DNA of 64,000 bases from JAQUBU01 sp036677685 (lineage in GTDB: Bacteria; Bacillota; Syntrophomonadia; Syntrophomonadales; Syntrophomonadaceae), in assembly GCA_036677685.1 (NCBI GenBank), contig JAVBWA010000004.1, positions 124,001 through 188,000 of the forward strand. Reading direction: 5' to 3'. The notes under the pieces are model-generated. The model did no database searches. It saw nothing but the letters and a program-made list of their open reading frames with translations, and was not told the origin of the DNA. The position numbers were made by a program, and so were the translations under genes. Shown piece after piece: positions 1 to 9,424 of this stretch; within the stretch, counting starts at the first letter, position 1, and each line of letters opens with the position of its first letter.

Positions 1-2
1 AT

Positions 3-1733
3 AATGAAGATGGATACGAAAAGCATGGTAGTATATGGTATAAATACAATTATTGTAATGAACCGTCTCAGTTATTAAAAACAAAATCGGATAATAATTT
101 ACGTATAGTAAAAGCTTTAGTTTTTGATCATAAAGAGACTGACCTTTTAGAGATTGATATTAATCCTAAAAATCTTATTAATGTCTTGGGAAATTATTTT
201 ATCATAGAATATGATTTGAACAATGGAACAATTATTTTTATTACTGACTTAAACGCTAGTGAACCATTATTCTATTATTCAAGTAATGAAAAATTTGCAA
301 TATCGGATAACTTTTGGGAGATAGTTAATATTATCAAGCCAACATTTGGTGATCTTGATATTGATAATATACGAGAGCAAACTTTATTTGCATATCCTTT
401 CTTTAATGGAACATTTTTAAAAAATGTTTTTTATGTTTATCCTGCTACAATAAATGTCTACAAGATGGAGAATAAACAAATTACCAGTAATAGTTATTTT
501 CAAATAAGATATAGTCCTATAAATGATCTTTCTCAAGAACAAGCTATTAATAGAATAGATGAGATTTTAAACCAATCATTTAAACAAATAAATAAAAGCT
601 ATCCTGGTAAGGTATTTGGGGTTGGATTAAGCGGGGGATTAGATTCAAGAATTATTCCTCATTATGCTTTGAAAAATGGTTTGAAACTTAAAAGCTTTAT
701 CATTGGCGAAAAAAAACCCCGGAAATTTTTCCTTTCACGAGATCATAAGAGTTCTAGGCAACTTTCTAAGATATATAATCTAAATCATTCTGAATATGAG
801 TTTAGTTCACTTCCACTTTTAACTAAACACCGGATAGATATCCAGAAAAATCCAACGGGTGGAAGTCAAATATTTTTTATATTGAATGAAGAACAGTTTA
901 ATTTTGATATACTGCTGACGGGAGCAAGCGGGATGATAGTTGGAAGCGAAATTCCTATAAATATAAATGATGCTTCCGAAGAAGAGTTATTACAGATGAT
1001 ATTTTTTCATTGTAGTAAAGTTAGATATGTTTCTATCTTCCGTGACCGGGTAAGACGTGTGATGAAAGAATTGTTCAATATAAGTTATGAAAATAAAACT
1101 AAAAATCCAGATTGGATAACAAGAATTGATTCAAACAAAACTGAAGAAAAGGTTCAAGAAAAAATTAGATCCTTTATACAGGAAAGGAAACAGCAGGAAT
1201 ATAAAAACTTAGATATATTTGAACAATACTTTATCTTCTTTTTAGGAAGTAGAAACCGTTATGGGGCATTTGAAAGTATCTCTGGTAGAAAAAAAGCAGT
1301 TTCAATTTGGTTTCCCTTCATATTTAAAGAAACTATGAATTGGAAGCAAGAATGGTTTCTAGACCGAAGATTATTAAAAGAATTAATTAACCTAAAGATA
1401 CCTGAAACTAAATACGTTAAAGCCCAAAATCATCAGTTAGCAATTGGGGAAAATAATAAATTGAAACTGAAAAAAATCATTTCATTAATTGATTTTATTT
1501 TAAGAGGTGGGGGTACTGGGGGCAATGAAAGATGGGTTAATAGGACGGAATTCAAACATTTCTCGGACAAAATTATGACTAACAATACTAAATGGTTTTT
1601 TACTATTTTTGATATTGCTAGTGTATATAAAAAGATAAGAAAAGAACAACCAAGATTCTTTGAACATATGGTTAAGCTCAAGGGAATATTGGATACTATC
1701 GAGAATGAAGATTATATTGATTTCCTAAGTTAA
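3..1733 (+). CDS. Asparagine-synthetase-like amidotransferase, 5'-truncated by window edge
   Basis: The reading frame is open from the first bases of the window, so the true start lies upstream; the first internal start, a TTG at 186, has no good ribosome binding site. The N-terminal part resembles the glutaminase-like half of AsnB proteins (GNYFIIEYD, then a D-x-N-x-SEPLFYY stretch). The PP-loop SGGLDS, in GVGLSGGLDSR near base 630, is the ATP-pyrophosphatase signature used to adenylate a carboxylate before amide transfer. In polysaccharide clusters such proteins are thought to amidate uronic acids or similar sugars; that role is inferred here from the glycosyltransferase neighbours. Whether the catalytic N-terminal Cys is present cannot be seen. 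The DNA is strongly A+T-rich, unlike the flagellar part of the window. Confidence 0.8.
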   Translation, partial: NEDGYEKHGSIWYKYNYCNEPSQLLKTKSDNNLRIVKALVFDHKETDLLEIDINPKNLINVLGNYFIIEYDLNNGTIIFITDLNASEPLFYYSSNEKFAISDNFWEIVNIIKPTFGDLDIDNIREQTLFAYPFFNGTFLKNVFYVYPATINVYKMENKQITSNSYFQIRYSPINDLSQEQAINRIDEILNQSFKQINKSYPGKVFGVGLSGGLDSRIIPHYALKNGLKLKSFIIGEKKPRKFFLSRDHKSSRQLSKIYNLNHSEYEFSSLPLLTKHRIDIQKNPTGGSQIFFILNEEQFNFDILLTGASGMIVGSEIPININDASEEELLQMIFFHCSKVRYVSIFRDRVRRVMKELFNISYENKTKNPDWITRIDSNKTEEKVQEKIRSFIQERKQQEYKNLDIFEQYFIFFLGSRNRYGAFESISGRKKAVSIWFPFIFKETMNWKQEWFLDRRLLKELINLKIPETKYVKAQNHQLAIGENNKLKLKKIISLIDFILRGGGTGGNERWVNRTEFKHFSDKIMTNNTKWFFTIFDIASVYKKIRKEQPRFFEHMVKLKGILDTIENEDYIDFLS

Positions 1734-1780
1734 AATAATTTTGAAAGAAATTAAATTAATCTAATAGGAGAATCAGTAAA

Positions 1781-2965
1781 GTGAAGTTAAAGAATTATAT
1801 AAGGTTATTATATTTTTGGTTTTTAAAAGATACTAACATTCTCATGGGGAGAAATATTGATGCTGATAAAAATTATATTGAAAAATTATATCGAGAAAAT
1901 AAATTGTTACTAAAAAGATCAAATCATTATTTTCTAAGATCATTTTTGCAATATAAGTGTCAAATGCATAAATTATCTTTTGTGAAAAGAATAGCATTAA
2001 ACATTATCAGTCCGTTTTTGATGATAGCATTTATATTATATACTTTATTATGTAATTGTTTTTTTAAGACACAGGATTTCCACAAAAATTTGGCAGTTAT
2101 TAATGGTAATATCAATGATGATCTAATTCCGGAATCTTTACAGAGACAATATCAGCTTGTCAAGTGTAAAGATAATTATAAATTTATTTTAGATTTACAT
2201 GTTTTAATATGGTTAATAAGAATAATTAGCAGGTATTTATTTCATCCCTATTTTATATTTAAATTAATAGTTAAAATTTCTCAATATTCTTATTTAATCA
2301 ACTGTTATCATCCAAAGGTAATAATAGCTACATCAGAGTATTCTTTTTGTTCATCTGTACTTACGGGTTTTTGTGAAGAACAAGAGATAAAACATTTTAA
2401 TGTAATGCATGGGGAAAAAAGTTTTAATATTAGAGATAGTTTTTTTAAGTTTTCCCATTGTTATATATGGGAGGATTATTATGTAGATTTATTTCAAACA
2501 TTAAAGGCAGATATAAACCAGTTTATAGTTGAACGTCCGCCAAAACAGTTAAAAATTATCTCTTTAGGAGATTCTTCCAAGCCGCCTGAAAATATAATTA
2601 AATTTTATTGGGGATCTGAATATAATAAAGATGAATTAATATTTATTTCTCAACATTTAAAAAGAATTAAAGAAATGGGTTTTAATATTATTGTAAGATT
2701 TCATCCTTTACATAAAAATGTTTTCTATAAAAAAGTATATCCTTTTTTAAAAACTTTTAAAATTGAAGATCCCGCATCAGTGACTCTATATACATCATTA
2801 CTTGAAACAGAATATGTTTTTGGAACATATACGACAGTTTTGTATGAAGGATACTTAATGAACCGAAAACTCATTATTAATGATTTTAACTATTTATCTC
2901 TTTTGGAATTAAATTGTATTAGTATTCATTTATCTCATAGTAGACTATCTGAATTTAAAGGATGA
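1781..2965 (+). CDS. Putative surface-polysaccharide transferase (GT-B-like)
   Basis: A 394-residue protein beginning at GTG 1781, 10 nt after an AGGAG ribosome binding site at 1766-1770. I do not recognise a named family with certainty. The C-terminal half has features of GT-B-fold capsule or teichoic-acid-type transferases: an MHGE motif, an RFHPLHK motif, and a TSLLETEYVFGTYTTVLYEG stretch. This resembles the segment in which CDP-glycerol- or sialyl-transferase-like enzymes bind the nucleotide donor. A hydrophobic segment lies around residues 75-92. It ends 4 nt before the O-antigen-ligase-like gene, so the two are co-transcribed. The DNA is very A+T-rich. Substrate and linkage are unknown. 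Confidence 0.6.
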   Translation: MKLKNYIRLLYFWFLKDTNILMGRNIDADKNYIEKLYRENKLLLKRSNHYFLRSFLQYKCQMHKLSFVKRIALNIISPFLMIAFILYTLLCNCFFKTQDFHKNLAVINGNINDDLIPESLQRQYQLVKCKDNYKFILDLHVLIWLIRIISRYLFHPYFIFKLIVKISQYSYLINCYHPKVIIATSEYSFCSSVLTGFCEEQEIKHFNVMHGEKSFNIRDSFFKFSHCYIWEDYYVDLFQTLKADINQFIVERPPKQLKIISLGDSSKPPENIIKFYWGSEYNKDELIFISQHLKRIKEMGFNIIVRFHPLHKNVFYKKVYPFLKTFKIEDPASVTLYTSLLETEYVFGTYTTVLYEGYLMNRKLIINDFNYLSLLELNCISIHLSHSRLSEFKG

Positions 2966-2969
2966 AGTT

Positions 2970-4124
2970 ATGTTTAAGAATTGTCTTTATTTTATTATAT
3001 CCATACTAATTTTATTTCCATATCCAATTGATATTAACGTTAAGGGATATCCCTTATCTACATCATATATATTAATGTTAATAATTTTTATATTTATGCC
3101 CGTGATCTTAACGAAAGGTTATTATTGGAAATTAAATTTAACTAAACTTATATGGATGATGAGAATAATATTTATTACCATTTTTCTCATAGCTTCTTTT
3201 GAATTTGGATTAAGTTCGGCTAGAATAGTTTCTTTTATAGGATATTTTATGATTAGTTTTCTATATGAAACTGCATTTATTTTTAATATACAACCAAAGA
3301 AGTTTTTTAAGATTTTTAATATAATATTTCTATTTGTTCTAATATATGCAACTTGTATTGCAGGCTATTTTATTATATCAACTGGTTCTTTAATGTATAA
3401 TACAGCTAGTATTAGAGATTTATTATTCTTATATCCAAATCACTTTTCTATTTTATTGATTCTAGTTTTCTGGATTAGACAATATTTTGTCGAGAAGCAC
3501 AGCATATTAATTGATATCTGGATTACAATTTTAATTTTTGTTTTTCTTTCAAGGGTAGCCATTGCTTCGTTTTTGATTTCTTTTATCGTAAATATTTTAA
3601 TAAGTAACGATATTGATAAGTGGAAAAAGGCTGTATCGCTTATACTGGTTTTATCATTATTCATTCCAGCATCGATTTATTTTATGGGAGTGAAGGAGCA
3701 ATCGGTAGGTTCTACAATGGATAGAACATATTATAGTAGGGTTGCCAGATGGGAGGCTGCATTTGAGTATATCAAACTGGATCCTATTATAGGAAGTGGG
3801 TTTGATAGGACTACTGACGTTGTTAGTAGTTACCAGTCTATAAATGGGCAACAGGCTGAATTAGGTTCTATGCATAATGACTATCTTGATTTGCTAGTTA
3901 AAGGTGGAGTTCTAGGCTTAATTAGTTTTTTTGCTGTTTTTATTGGTATTTTCATTACAGGCTTTAAATACAACAAAAGCCTAGTTGTTCTTGCTTTAAC
4001 TATAATGTTAACAGCTTTATTTCAAAATCCGATCAAAACCATACCAATAATGTTTTGTCTATTTTTTACCTTGGGAGCAATTGTTTTTAATAAAAGTCGA
4101 AGTAATTTAAACAATTACCCATAA
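2970..4124 (+). CDS. O-antigen ligase/polymerase family membrane protein (Wzy-like)
   Basis: A 384-residue, very hydrophobic protein with about ten predicted membrane segments. The typical Wzy_C-family loop is seen around residues 245-310: RVARWEAAF, then DPIIGSGF, then MHNDYLDLLVKGG. In this family the R and H residues of that periplasmic loop are needed for joining undecaprenyl-linked glycans. It follows the upstream transferase gene by 4 nt. The likely role is polymerisation or transfer of the glycan built by this cluster at the outer face of the membrane. It is A+T-rich like its neighbours. Ligase and polymerase activities cannot be told apart from sequence alone. Confidence 0.8.
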   Translation: MFKNCLYFIISILILFPYPIDINVKGYPLSTSYILMLIIFIFMPVILTKGYYWKLNLTKLIWMMRIIFITIFLIASFEFGLSSARIVSFIGYFMISFLYETAFIFNIQPKKFFKIFNIIFLFVLIYATCIAGYFIISTGSLMYNTASIRDLLFLYPNHFSILLILVFWIRQYFVEKHSILIDIWITILIFVFLSRVAIASFLISFIVNILISNDIDKWKKAVSLILVLSLFIPASIYFMGVKEQSVGSTMDRTYYSRVARWEAAFEYIKLDPIIGSGFDRTTDVVSSYQSINGQQAELGSMHNDYLDLLVKGGVLGLISFFAVFIGIFITGFKYNKSLVVLALTIMLTALFQNPIKTIPIMFCLFFTLGAIVFNKSRSNLNNYP

Positions 4125-4223
4125 TTAACGAAGTAAAAGATTTAATTAATAAAAGATGGCTTATACCCGATTTATCGGACACACAGTAGTTAGGTAAAAT
4201 AACAACTGTGGAGGGATTAGCAA

Positions 4224-4652
4224 ATGGGAAGCTGTAGGAATTGTTATGATGCAGAATTCAAGGCGAATGTAATGAGATTACTTAAAGAAAGCGGCCGATC
4301 AGCAGCCAATGTGGCTAAGGATCTAGGGATAAATCCTCAAACCTTGAGAAACTGGCTGGGGGTGGAAACGAAGAAACAATCTTCTTATAAAGCAAGAATA
4401 ATGGAGCTGGAAGCTGAATTACGGGGCTGAAAGGCAAGGAAACTGCTATGATAATGCTTATGCAGAGACCTTTTTCAGCACGATTAAATGTGAAATGCTA
4501 TATGACGAGGATCAGGCTACCAAGATATCTTTAGGTATATAGAAGTATTCTACAACCGTAAAAGGCGCCATCAAACCCTGGATTACTGTTTCCAGCCGTA
4601 TTTAATAAAAATATTCTGTGAAAAAGGCGGCTTAGAAAAACTAAAATTATGA
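4224..4652 (+). mobile_element. Decayed IS3-family insertion sequence (orfA 5' part fused to orfB 3' remnant)
   Basis: At 4224-4430 lies a 68-residue N-terminal piece of an IS3 OrfA, with the helix-turn-helix core NVAKDLGINPQTLRNWL and a good GGAGGG ribosome binding site at 4210-4215. It runs straight into the last ~70 codons of an OrfB integrase (CYDNAYAETFFSTIKCEML, then after a frame change FYNRKRRHQTLDY and a final stop at 4652). The middle of the transposase, including the first two acidic residues of the DDE triad, is deleted, and there is at least one frameshift near 4525. The element cannot be active. A possible left terminal sequence (TTATCGGACACA) lies near 4169-4180; I could not find a matching right end. 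It separates the Wzy-like gene from the next glycosyltransferase. Confidence 0.85.
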
Positions 4653-4726
4653 GATTTTGAGCAATACTGCGAATTAGTGAGAAAAAACCAAGTTTACTTT
4701 TAGAAATCACAAAAAAGGTGGATACA

Positions 4727-5752
4727 ATGTTTGTATCAATTGTTATACCTATTCTAAACGAGAAACAATATATTGAAAAATGCCTTGATTCCGTTCTAAA
4801 GCAGGAATATCCTCAAAACAAGTATGAAATAATGCTTGTTGATGGTGGCTCAAATGATGGTACGAGAGAAATTATTAAAAAATATATGGATGAAAATAAA
4901 AATATTAGATTAATTGATAATCCTGAACGTATTGCTCCCTGTGCTATGAACATAGGTATTATTAATTCTGTTGGGAACCTAGTGCTTATCATGGGAGCGC
5001 ACGCAGATTATAATTCTGATTATGTTTCTAAATGTGTTGAATGGTCTAAGAAGACAGGTGCTGATAATGTGGGTGGACCTGCTTTAGCTAAGGGTGAAGG
5101 ATACTGGGGACATGCTATTGAATATGCCCATTATTCGCCTTTTGGACTCGGAGGAGCGGATTTTCGTACTGGTACCTATGAAGGATATACGGATACCGTT
5201 TTTGGTGGTGCATTTCGTAAAGAGGTGTTTGACAGGGTAGGATTATATGACGAACGTCTGGTTCGAAATCAAGATATTGAGCTAAACTCTCGTATCATTG
5301 CTTCGGGTGGTAAGTGTTTTATAACACCCGAAATTAGATGTAGTTACTATTGTCGTTCAAATCTGAAGGATTTATGGACGCAGAACTGTAACAATGGTAT
5401 GTGGAATATTTATACCACACGCATAGCCAGGTCGACACTATCATTAAGACATTTTGTCCCCCTTATATTTGTTAGTGGATTAGTCATTACGTTTTTACTT
5501 CTGATAATGGGATTTATAGTTTCAAAAAATTGGTCAATTTATTTTACGTTATCTTTTCTGCTGTGTATTGGATCATATATTCTAACAGCTTCCTTCTTTT
5601 CATTTCAGATTGCTATGCGGAAGGGTATTAAATATTTTCCAGCCTTATTGGCTGTTTTTGCTATATTGCATATTAGCTATGGTTGGGGGTCAATAAAAGG
5701 TATATTTACAGTTAGAGAATGGGCCAATAATAGGCTGAAAAAAGGTGATTAA
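4727..5752 (+). CDS. Family 2 glycosyltransferase, ExoA-like, with C-terminal membrane segments
   Basis: The protein has a GT-A fold start (VSIVIPILNE), the donor-site motif DGGSNDGT, an H-x-D metal-type motif (GAHADY) and a QDIEL motif as the catalytic-base segment. The C-terminal ~110 residues contain three hydrophobic segments, as in ExoA-type succinoglycan glycosyltransferases, so it is likely membrane-anchored and adds a sugar to a lipid-linked intermediate on the cytoplasmic side. An upstream GTG at 4718 is in frame, but it sits inside the AAAAGGTGG ribosome binding site, so ATG 4727 is chosen. It ends one base before the start of the phosphoglycosyl transferase gene. The donor sugar is unknown. 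Confidence 0.85.
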   Translation: MFVSIVIPILNEKQYIEKCLDSVLKQEYPQNKYEIMLVDGGSNDGTREIIKKYMDENKNIRLIDNPERIAPCAMNIGIINSVGNLVLIMGAHADYNSDYVSKCVEWSKKTGADNVGGPALAKGEGYWGHAIEYAHYSPFGLGGADFRTGTYEGYTDTVFGGAFRKEVFDRVGLYDERLVRNQDIELNSRIIASGGKCFITPEIRCSYYCRSNLKDLWTQNCNNGMWNIYTTRIARSTLSLRHFVPLIFVSGLVITFLLLIMGFIVSKNWSIYFTLSFLLCIGSYILTASFFSFQIAMRKGIKYFPALLAVFAILHISYGWGSIKGIFTVREWANNRLKKGD

Positions 5753-5753
5753 A

Positions 5754-6374
5754 ATGAGTGCTAATCAGTTATGTATAAAACGAGGGTTTGATATTATTAC
5801 TTCATTTGTTGGATTATTTCTTTTTTCATGGCTAATAATTATTTCCTTTACATTAGCATCTATAGATACTAGAATGAGTGGTTTTTTTGTACAAACTCGT
5901 GTTGGCAAGAATGGTCAAGTTTTTAAAGTTATTAAAATCCGGACCATGCGTAATATAGCAAGTTTTCATACAACCGTAACTACAGTTAACGATCCGCGCA
6001 TAACATCATTAGGAGCGTTTTTTCGCCGTACTAAAATCGATGAACTGCCGCAGCTTATAAATGTTTTATTAGGACAGATGAGCATTGTCGGACCTAGGCC
6101 TGATGTTTCGGGGTATTATGACATGTTGCCTGATGAGGATAAGAAGATATTATTATCGGTTAGACCGGGTATAACTGGGCCGGCAACTCTAAAGTATCGT
6201 GCTGAAGAAGAGATTTTGGCTACAGTGGAGGACCCTGAGACATATAACAGGAAAGTTATTTTTCCAGATAAGGTAAGAATTAACCGGGAGTACATTGGAA
6301 ATTACAGTTTTATTAATGACCTAAGATATATATGGGCTACATTATTTGGTGTTGGATATCAGTATATGGAGTAA
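5754..6374 (+). CDS. Initiating sugar phosphate transferase (monotopic phosphoglycosyl transferase, PglC/EpsL type)
   Basis: A ~206-residue bacterial sugar transferase. It has one N-terminal hydrophobic re-entrant helix (residues ~13-33) and the family core: KVIKIRTM, then DPRITSLGAFFRRTKIDELP with the catalytic Asp-Glu pair, then MSIVGPRPD. Enzymes of this family move a phospho-sugar from a UDP-sugar to undecaprenyl phosphate, the first step of glycan assembly. The short length (no polytopic N-terminal domain) puts it with PglC-like enzymes. ATG 5754 is preferred over GTG 5745, which lies within the ribosome binding site. The aminotransferase gene downstream suggests an amino-dideoxy sugar donor such as a bacillosamine relative; that is inference. 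Confidence 0.88.
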   Translation: MSANQLCIKRGFDIITSFVGLFLFSWLIIISFTLASIDTRMSGFFVQTRVGKNGQVFKVIKIRTMRNIASFHTTVTTVNDPRITSLGAFFRRTKIDELPQLINVLLGQMSIVGPRPDVSGYYDMLPDEDKKILLSVRPGITGPATLKYRAEEEILATVEDPETYNRKVIFPDKVRINREYIGNYSFINDLRYIWATLFGVGYQYME

Positions 6375-6422
6375 GGGTTTAGAGTAAACATAAACTAATC
6401 CCTATATAGGAGAAGGTATAAT

Positions 6423-7601
6423 ATGGGAAAAATCAACAATCGCATCCACCTGTCACCTCCGCACATGAGCGGATTAGAGGAAACATACATAAGAGAAGCC
6501 TTTGTGACTAACTGGATTGCTCCCTTGGGGCCGCATGTTACTGCTTTTGAGCAGGAAGTTGCTGAATATGCTGGTATTAAACATGCTTTGGCTCTAAGTT
6601 CGGGAACCTCTGGACTTCATCTAGCTTTGCGTTTGCTGGGGGTTGGTAAAGGTGACAGAGTCTTTTGTTCCTCGCTTACTTTTATCGGCAGTGTTAATCC
6701 CATTCTATATCAGGGAGCCGAGCCGGTTTTTGTTGATGCGGACCCTGACAACTGGAACATGTCAGCAGCATCCCTGCAGAAAGCTTTTGATTGGGCGGAG
6801 AAGAACGGTAAATTACCCAAGGCGGTTATTATAGTGGACCTCTACGGGCAGAGTGCCGATTATGATCCTTTGTTGAGAATATGTAATCATTATGGGGTTC
6901 CGGTGGTAGAGGACGCTGCTGAAGCGATGGGATCTTCTTATAAAGGAAAGGTTTGTGGCGGTTTTGGCAAGTTTGGAGTATATTCGTTTAATGGAAATAA
7001 GATTATTACCACTTCGGGTGGAGGTATGCTCTTGTCGGATGATAAAGAGGCGCTGGAGAAAGCGCTTTTCTGGGCGACCCAGGCGCGCGATCCGGCTCCG
7101 TGGTACCAGCATTCGGAGATGGGTTTCAACTATAGGATGAGCAACGTTGTGGCCGCTATCGGCCGGGGGCAGATGCGGGTTTTGGATGAGCGGGTAAAAG
7201 CCCGGCGAACTGTATTTGAACGATATAAGGAGGATCTGGGGGTTGTAACGGGTATCGGATTTATGCCCGAAGCTTCTTATGGGTGTTGTAACAGATGGCT
7301 GACGGTTATGACCATGGATCCTGATATTATTTCTGTTAAGCCTATGGATATTATCAACGCCCTGGCAGATGAGAATATAGAGTCCCGCCCGGTATGGAAG
7401 CCGATGCACCTGCAGCCGTTATTCAAGGGATGCAAATATTTTACTCATGGAGATAGCGAAAGTATTGTGGATCGATTATTTGCTAACGGTGTCTGTCTAC
7501 CTTCGGGGTCGAGTTTGAAGGCAGAGGAACAGCAGAGAGTAATTGATTGTGTTTTAAGTACGCTGGGTTTTAAACATTATCAATTAAATGTGGAGGTATA
7601 G
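6423..7601 (+). CDS. DegT/DnrJ/EryC1/StrS-family PLP aminotransferase (PglE-like)
   Basis: A 392-residue sugar aminotransferase with SSGTSGLHLALR (phosphate pocket), VEDAAEAMGS (PLP-stacking Asp region) and SFNGNKIITTSGGG, where the Lys at about residue 193 should form the Schiff base. The nearest subgroup by eye is the UDP-4-keto-sugar aminotransferases that act before PglC-type transferases. A strong AGGAGAAGG site (6408-6416) precedes ATG 6423. Codon usage here becomes more G+C-rich than in the genes before 6.4 kb. The 4,6-dehydratase (PglF-like) and acetyltransferase (PglD-like) that would complete a bacillosamine pathway are not in this window. Confidence 0.88.
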   Translation: MGKINNRIHLSPPHMSGLEETYIREAFVTNWIAPLGPHVTAFEQEVAEYAGIKHALALSSGTSGLHLALRLLGVGKGDRVFCSSLTFIGSVNPILYQGAEPVFVDADPDNWNMSAASLQKAFDWAEKNGKLPKAVIIVDLYGQSADYDPLLRICNHYGVPVVEDAAEAMGSSYKGKVCGGFGKFGVYSFNGNKIITTSGGGMLLSDDKEALEKALFWATQARDPAPWYQHSEMGFNYRMSNVVAAIGRGQMRVLDERVKARRTVFERYKEDLGVVTGIGFMPEASYGCCNRWLTVMTMDPDIISVKPMDIINALADENIESRPVWKPMHLQPLFKGCKYFTHGDSESIVDRLFANGVCLPSGSSLKAEEQQRVIDCVLSTLGFKHYQLNVEV

Positions 7602-7619
7602 TTATAATAAGGGAGTAGG

Positions 7620-8747
7620 ATGAGTAAAAGATTTGACGTTATTGTTGTTGGCGCCGGAGTCAACGGCTGTGCTATCGCCAGGAAGTTGTCACGGGATAGC
7701 AAAAAAGTGGCTCTGATAGAGCGAAAAACAATTGGCTGTGGTACTTCGTCCAATAGTTCCAAACTTATACATGGGGGACTGAGATATCTGGAAACCAGGC
7801 AGTTTGGGTTGGTGAGGGAGTCTTTGCGGGACAGGAAGCGGTTAAATGAAATGTATCCTGACCTGGTGGAGATGGTCCCTTTTTATTTGCCTATTTACAG
7901 CGATAGCCCGAGGCCCTGGTGGATTATGAGGATTGGCCTGGGCATGTATGATTTCTTTTCCGGGTCGCCGGAATATCGCTGCCAACGGGTAGCAAATGAG
8001 GAGTTCTTGAAAAATTTCCCCGGTGTTAAGGAAGATGGTTTGTACCGTGTCTATGTATATTATGACGGGAAGACCAACGATCTGGAACTCACCCGCAGGC
8101 TGGCACGGGATGCCAGGGAATATGGGTGCGTGGTAAAGGAAAACTGCGAAATAGAAGAAATCAGCGTGGAAGCCAAGGGAGTTCGTGTGTCATGTTCTGA
8201 TTCCGAAGGTGAGCATGTGATGGGGGCTCCTCTACTTGTAAATGCTACCGGCCCGTGGATTGATGAGGTAAATGACTGCTATGGGCTGCCGCATAATTAC
8301 CGGATATCGAAGGTAAGCGGAATACATATAGTTATTAACAAAAAACTGGTGCCAGATTGTATGTTCTTGCAGACTCAGGGCCGGCGGATATTTTTTATGA
8401 TTCCCTGGCATGAAGATACGAATATAATCGGCACCACGGAGAGAATGGAAGACTGTGGGTGTGATGAGGTAACGGTAAGAGAGGAAGACATCAATTACCT
8501 GTTAAAATACGCTAACGGGTATCTTAAGCAACCTATATCCTGGCCTGACATAGCTAATACCTTTTTGGGAATAAGACCTTTGGTTAGAGGCCGAAATAAT
8601 ACGGACGCTACCAGTATGAGCCGGGATTATAAAATAGATGTAGTAAAAATGGGGGGAGCAACTCTGGCCCATGTGTATGGAGGCAAGTTGACCACCTGCC
8701 TGAGTATGGCCGAGAAGGTTGAGAGAGCAGTGAAATATGGAGTTTAG
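7620..8747 (+). CDS. FAD-dependent glycerol-3-phosphate dehydrogenase-like oxidoreductase, without DAO C-domain
   Basis: The N-terminus has the dinucleotide-binding motif VVGAGVNGCAIAR, followed by GTSSNSSKLIHGGLRYLE, the classical GlpD flavin-contact segment. NATGPWIDEV, IIGTTE and GIRPLV motifs also match GlpD. At 375 residues it is much shorter than GlpD (500-570) and lacks the C-terminal helical domain, so it could be a GlpA-like or specialised enzyme. It lies 18 nt after a sugar aminotransferase gene and 6 nt before a DUF218 gene, not in a glycerol-uptake operon. It may therefore oxidise a glycerol-phosphate-like intermediate for the glycan, or may only share transcription. Confidence 0.75.
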   Translation: MSKRFDVIVVGAGVNGCAIARKLSRDSKKVALIERKTIGCGTSSNSSKLIHGGLRYLETRQFGLVRESLRDRKRLNEMYPDLVEMVPFYLPIYSDSPRPWWIMRIGLGMYDFFSGSPEYRCQRVANEEFLKNFPGVKEDGLYRVYVYYDGKTNDLELTRRLARDAREYGCVVKENCEIEEISVEAKGVRVSCSDSEGEHVMGAPLLVNATGPWIDEVNDCYGLPHNYRISKVSGIHIVINKKLVPDCMFLQTQGRRIFFMIPWHEDTNIIGTTERMEDCGCDEVTVREEDINYLLKYANGYLKQPISWPDIANTFLGIRPLVRGRNNTDATSMSRDYKIDVVKMGGATLAHVYGGKLTTCLSMAEKVERAVKYGV

Positions 8748-8753
8748 TCACTT

Positions 8754-9410
8754 ATGAAAGTTAAAACCAAGGTTTCTTTACATAGAGTTATTTATTTTGT
8801 CTTGACTATTATAATTGTTGCAGTCTTGTTCAGACTATCATTACCCTCTATGGGTAATTTTCTTGTTGCCCAGGACCAGCCCCAACGGAACGACATAATT
8901 GTACTCTTGATGGGCAGCGGGCCGGACCGGATGCTGGGAGCGGTGGATCTTTATAAGGCTGGCTATGCTGATAAGATTGTCATGGTGAGAAATTTGGTGA
9001 GGGGATATGACATGGTTGTTAGTAAAGGGGTTAAGATTCCTCATGATACCGACATAGCCAAAACGGTTGCTGTGCAGTTGGGGGTACCGCAGGACAAGGT
9101 TATTATTCTACCCAGAGATGCGCTGAGTACTCAGGATGAAGCTCGTCGGGTACGGGATTATATACGGGACCATAAGGATATAGATTCGATGATTGTGGTT
9201 ACCTCCAAGTATCATTCCGGAAGGGCGAAGAAGATATTTGTTAAGACTATGAGTGTGTTGGACCGGGAGGTCAGGGTAATATCCTGCCCCAGCCCCTATG
9301 ATGATTTTGATGCGGAGCACTGGTGGCAGAGCCGGGAAGACCTGAAACGAGGGGTTCAGGAGTATGCCAAGTTGTTCACCTTTTATTTGTATGACCAGTT
9401 TAAGTTGTAG
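8754..9410 (+). CDS. DUF218 (YdcF/SanA/ElyC-type) membrane-anchored protein
   Basis: A single N-terminal membrane anchor (residues ~13-30) is followed by a DUF218 domain: a DIIVLLMGSGPDR strand-loop, then RMLGAVDLYKAG, then LSTQDEARRVRDY with the conserved DE-R face, and VVTSKYHSGRA. This family acts at the envelope and is linked in other bacteria to lipid-carrier recycling and peptidoglycan or glycan precursor metabolism (ElyC, SanA); no exact reaction is assured. It follows the GlpD-like gene by 6 nt and ends the cluster. A strong terminator follows at 9485-9510. Confidence 0.82.
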   Translation: MKVKTKVSLHRVIYFVLTIIIVAVLFRLSLPSMGNFLVAQDQPQRNDIIVLLMGSGPDRMLGAVDLYKAGYADKIVMVRNLVRGYDMVVSKGVKIPHDTDIAKTVAVQLGVPQDKVIILPRDALSTQDEARRVRDYIRDHKDIDSMIVVTSKYHSGRAKKIFVKTMSVLDREVRVISCPSPYDDFDAEHWWQSREDLKRGVQEYAKLFTFYLYDQFKL

Positions 9411-9424
9411 GGTCGGCCATTTTA

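Noticed and set aside
6813..7409. 198-codon minus-strand ORF
   Set aside because: It is antisense to the PLP aminotransferase with its conserved Lys motif; no family features.
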